From Chlorobiota bacterium (GTDB taxonomy: Bacteria; Bacteroidota; Bacteroidia; Bacteroidales; JAADGE01): DNA of 6,285 nucleotides. The notes below the pieces were generated by a model. The model ran no database searches and was not told the origin of the DNA. It worked only from the letters and a program-made list of their open reading frames with translations. Of the stretch, positions 5,932 through 6,285 are shown in pieces. A program made the position numbers and the translations under genes. The stretch covers positions 1 to 6,285 of the forward strand of contig JAADEE010000254.1 of NCBI GenBank assembly GCA_013153575.1. The letters are read 5' to 3'. Every line of letters starts with the position of its first letter. Position 1 is the stretch's first letter.

Positions 5932-6285
5932 ATGGAAAACAAACATCACAATCACGGACATCACCACCATCATCACCATCATCATGAAGTTTCAGGAAAA
6001 AACATAGGAATTACAATTTTATTAAATGTAGTAATTACAGTTTCGCAAATAATTGGAGGAATACTTTCAGGAAGTATTGCTTTACTTACAGATGCTTTAC
6101 ACAATTTTAGTGATGTTATTTCGCTTTTACTAAGTTGGTTCACAAACCGATTGGCAAAAAGAAAATCAACCGAAAAACAAACTTACGGTTTTAAAAGAGC
6201 CGAAATTTTATCGGCTTTCATAAATTCAGCAACATTAATTGCAATAGCAATCTTCTTAATTGTTGAAGCAATAAAAAGATTTGCA
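5932..6285 (+). CDS. Cation diffusion facilitator (Zn2+/divalent cation exporter), N-terminal part, cut by the right edge
   Basis: CDF proteins are inner-membrane proton antiporters that export Zn2+ or related cations from the cytoplasm. The visible 118 residues open with a cytoplasmic tail holding 12 histidines within residues 5-18, nine of them consecutive (10-18), a likely metal-binding segment. Membrane segment 1 (about 25-45) is followed by segment 2 with the CDF site DALHNFSD (54-61). H57 and D61 give the HxxxD form associated with zinc-preferring members. YGFKRAEILSAFIN (85-98) is the conserved start of segment 3 (about 92-111). The rest of the transporter and its C-terminal domain lie outside the window. 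The ATG is preceded by an A-rich leader and keeps the His tail in frame. It lies 58 bp after the Fur-family gene, suggesting a metal-homeostasis pair. Confidence 0.93.
   Translation, partial: MENKHHNHGHHHHHHHHHEVSGKNIGITILLNVVITVSQIIGGILSGSIALLTDALHNFSDVISLLLSWFTNRLAKRKSTEKQTYGFKRAEILSAFINSATLIAIAIFLIVEAIKRFA

Noticed and set aside
5944..5985. Possible cloning-vector His-tag or simple-sequence artefact
   Set aside because: The His run is interrupted by Asn and Gly near its start, uses mixed codons and continues in frame into a genuine CDF protein whose relatives carry His-rich tails.

Overview
The window is AT-rich DNA, probably from a member of the Bacteroidota. The evidence is the gene content (a gamma-alpha fused KorA with KorB, and a GT2 pair ending in a polyprenol-phosphate mannosyltransferase), the lack of Shine-Dalgarno sequences in favour of A-rich leaders, and a Bacteroidota-type -7 promoter element (TAnnTTTG) upstream of all five inferred transcription units. 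The ferredoxin-type 2-oxoacid oxidoreductase suits an anaerobe or low-oxygen organism. Genus cannot be told from this sequence.

Layout, left to right. (1) Positions 1-125, minus strand: the first 41 codons of an unrecognised protein that runs off the left edge. (2) Positions 126-214: the terminator of the next unit plus a promoter for the left gene. (3) Positions 215-3069, minus strand: korA then korB, the two subunits of a 2-oxoacid (probably 2-oxoglutarate):ferredoxin oxidoreductase, 2 bp apart, with their own promoter at 3118-3151. (4) Positions 3173-5352, minus strand: a tight three-gene run of an ArsC/low-molecular-weight phosphatase-fold protein, a GT2 glycosyltransferase (4-nt overlap) and a Dpm1-like polyprenol-phosphate mannosyltransferase (21-nt gap). 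(5) Positions 5353-5459: a divergent promoter region. (6) Positions 5460-6285, plus strand: a Fur-family metalloregulator, a terminator and promoter, and the first 118 codons of a cation diffusion facilitator (CDF) with a polyhistidine N-terminus, cut by the right edge.

How the genes may work together. KorA and KorB form one enzyme of central carbon metabolism. The two GT2 enzymes fit cell-envelope or protein glycosylation, one making a lipid-linked sugar donor and the other transferring a sugar. The Fur-like protein and the CDF exporter form a plausible metal-homeostasis pair, and the Fur-like protein may also act on the divergent arsC-like promoter; this is inference from position.

I see no tRNA, rRNA, CRISPR array, insertion sequence or phage gene, and no clear new multi-gene system. 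The least ordinary points are the arsC-glycosyltransferase coupling, the polyhistidine CDF next to a Fur-family gene, the five-for-five promoter motif, and two terminators sharing the same stem core.
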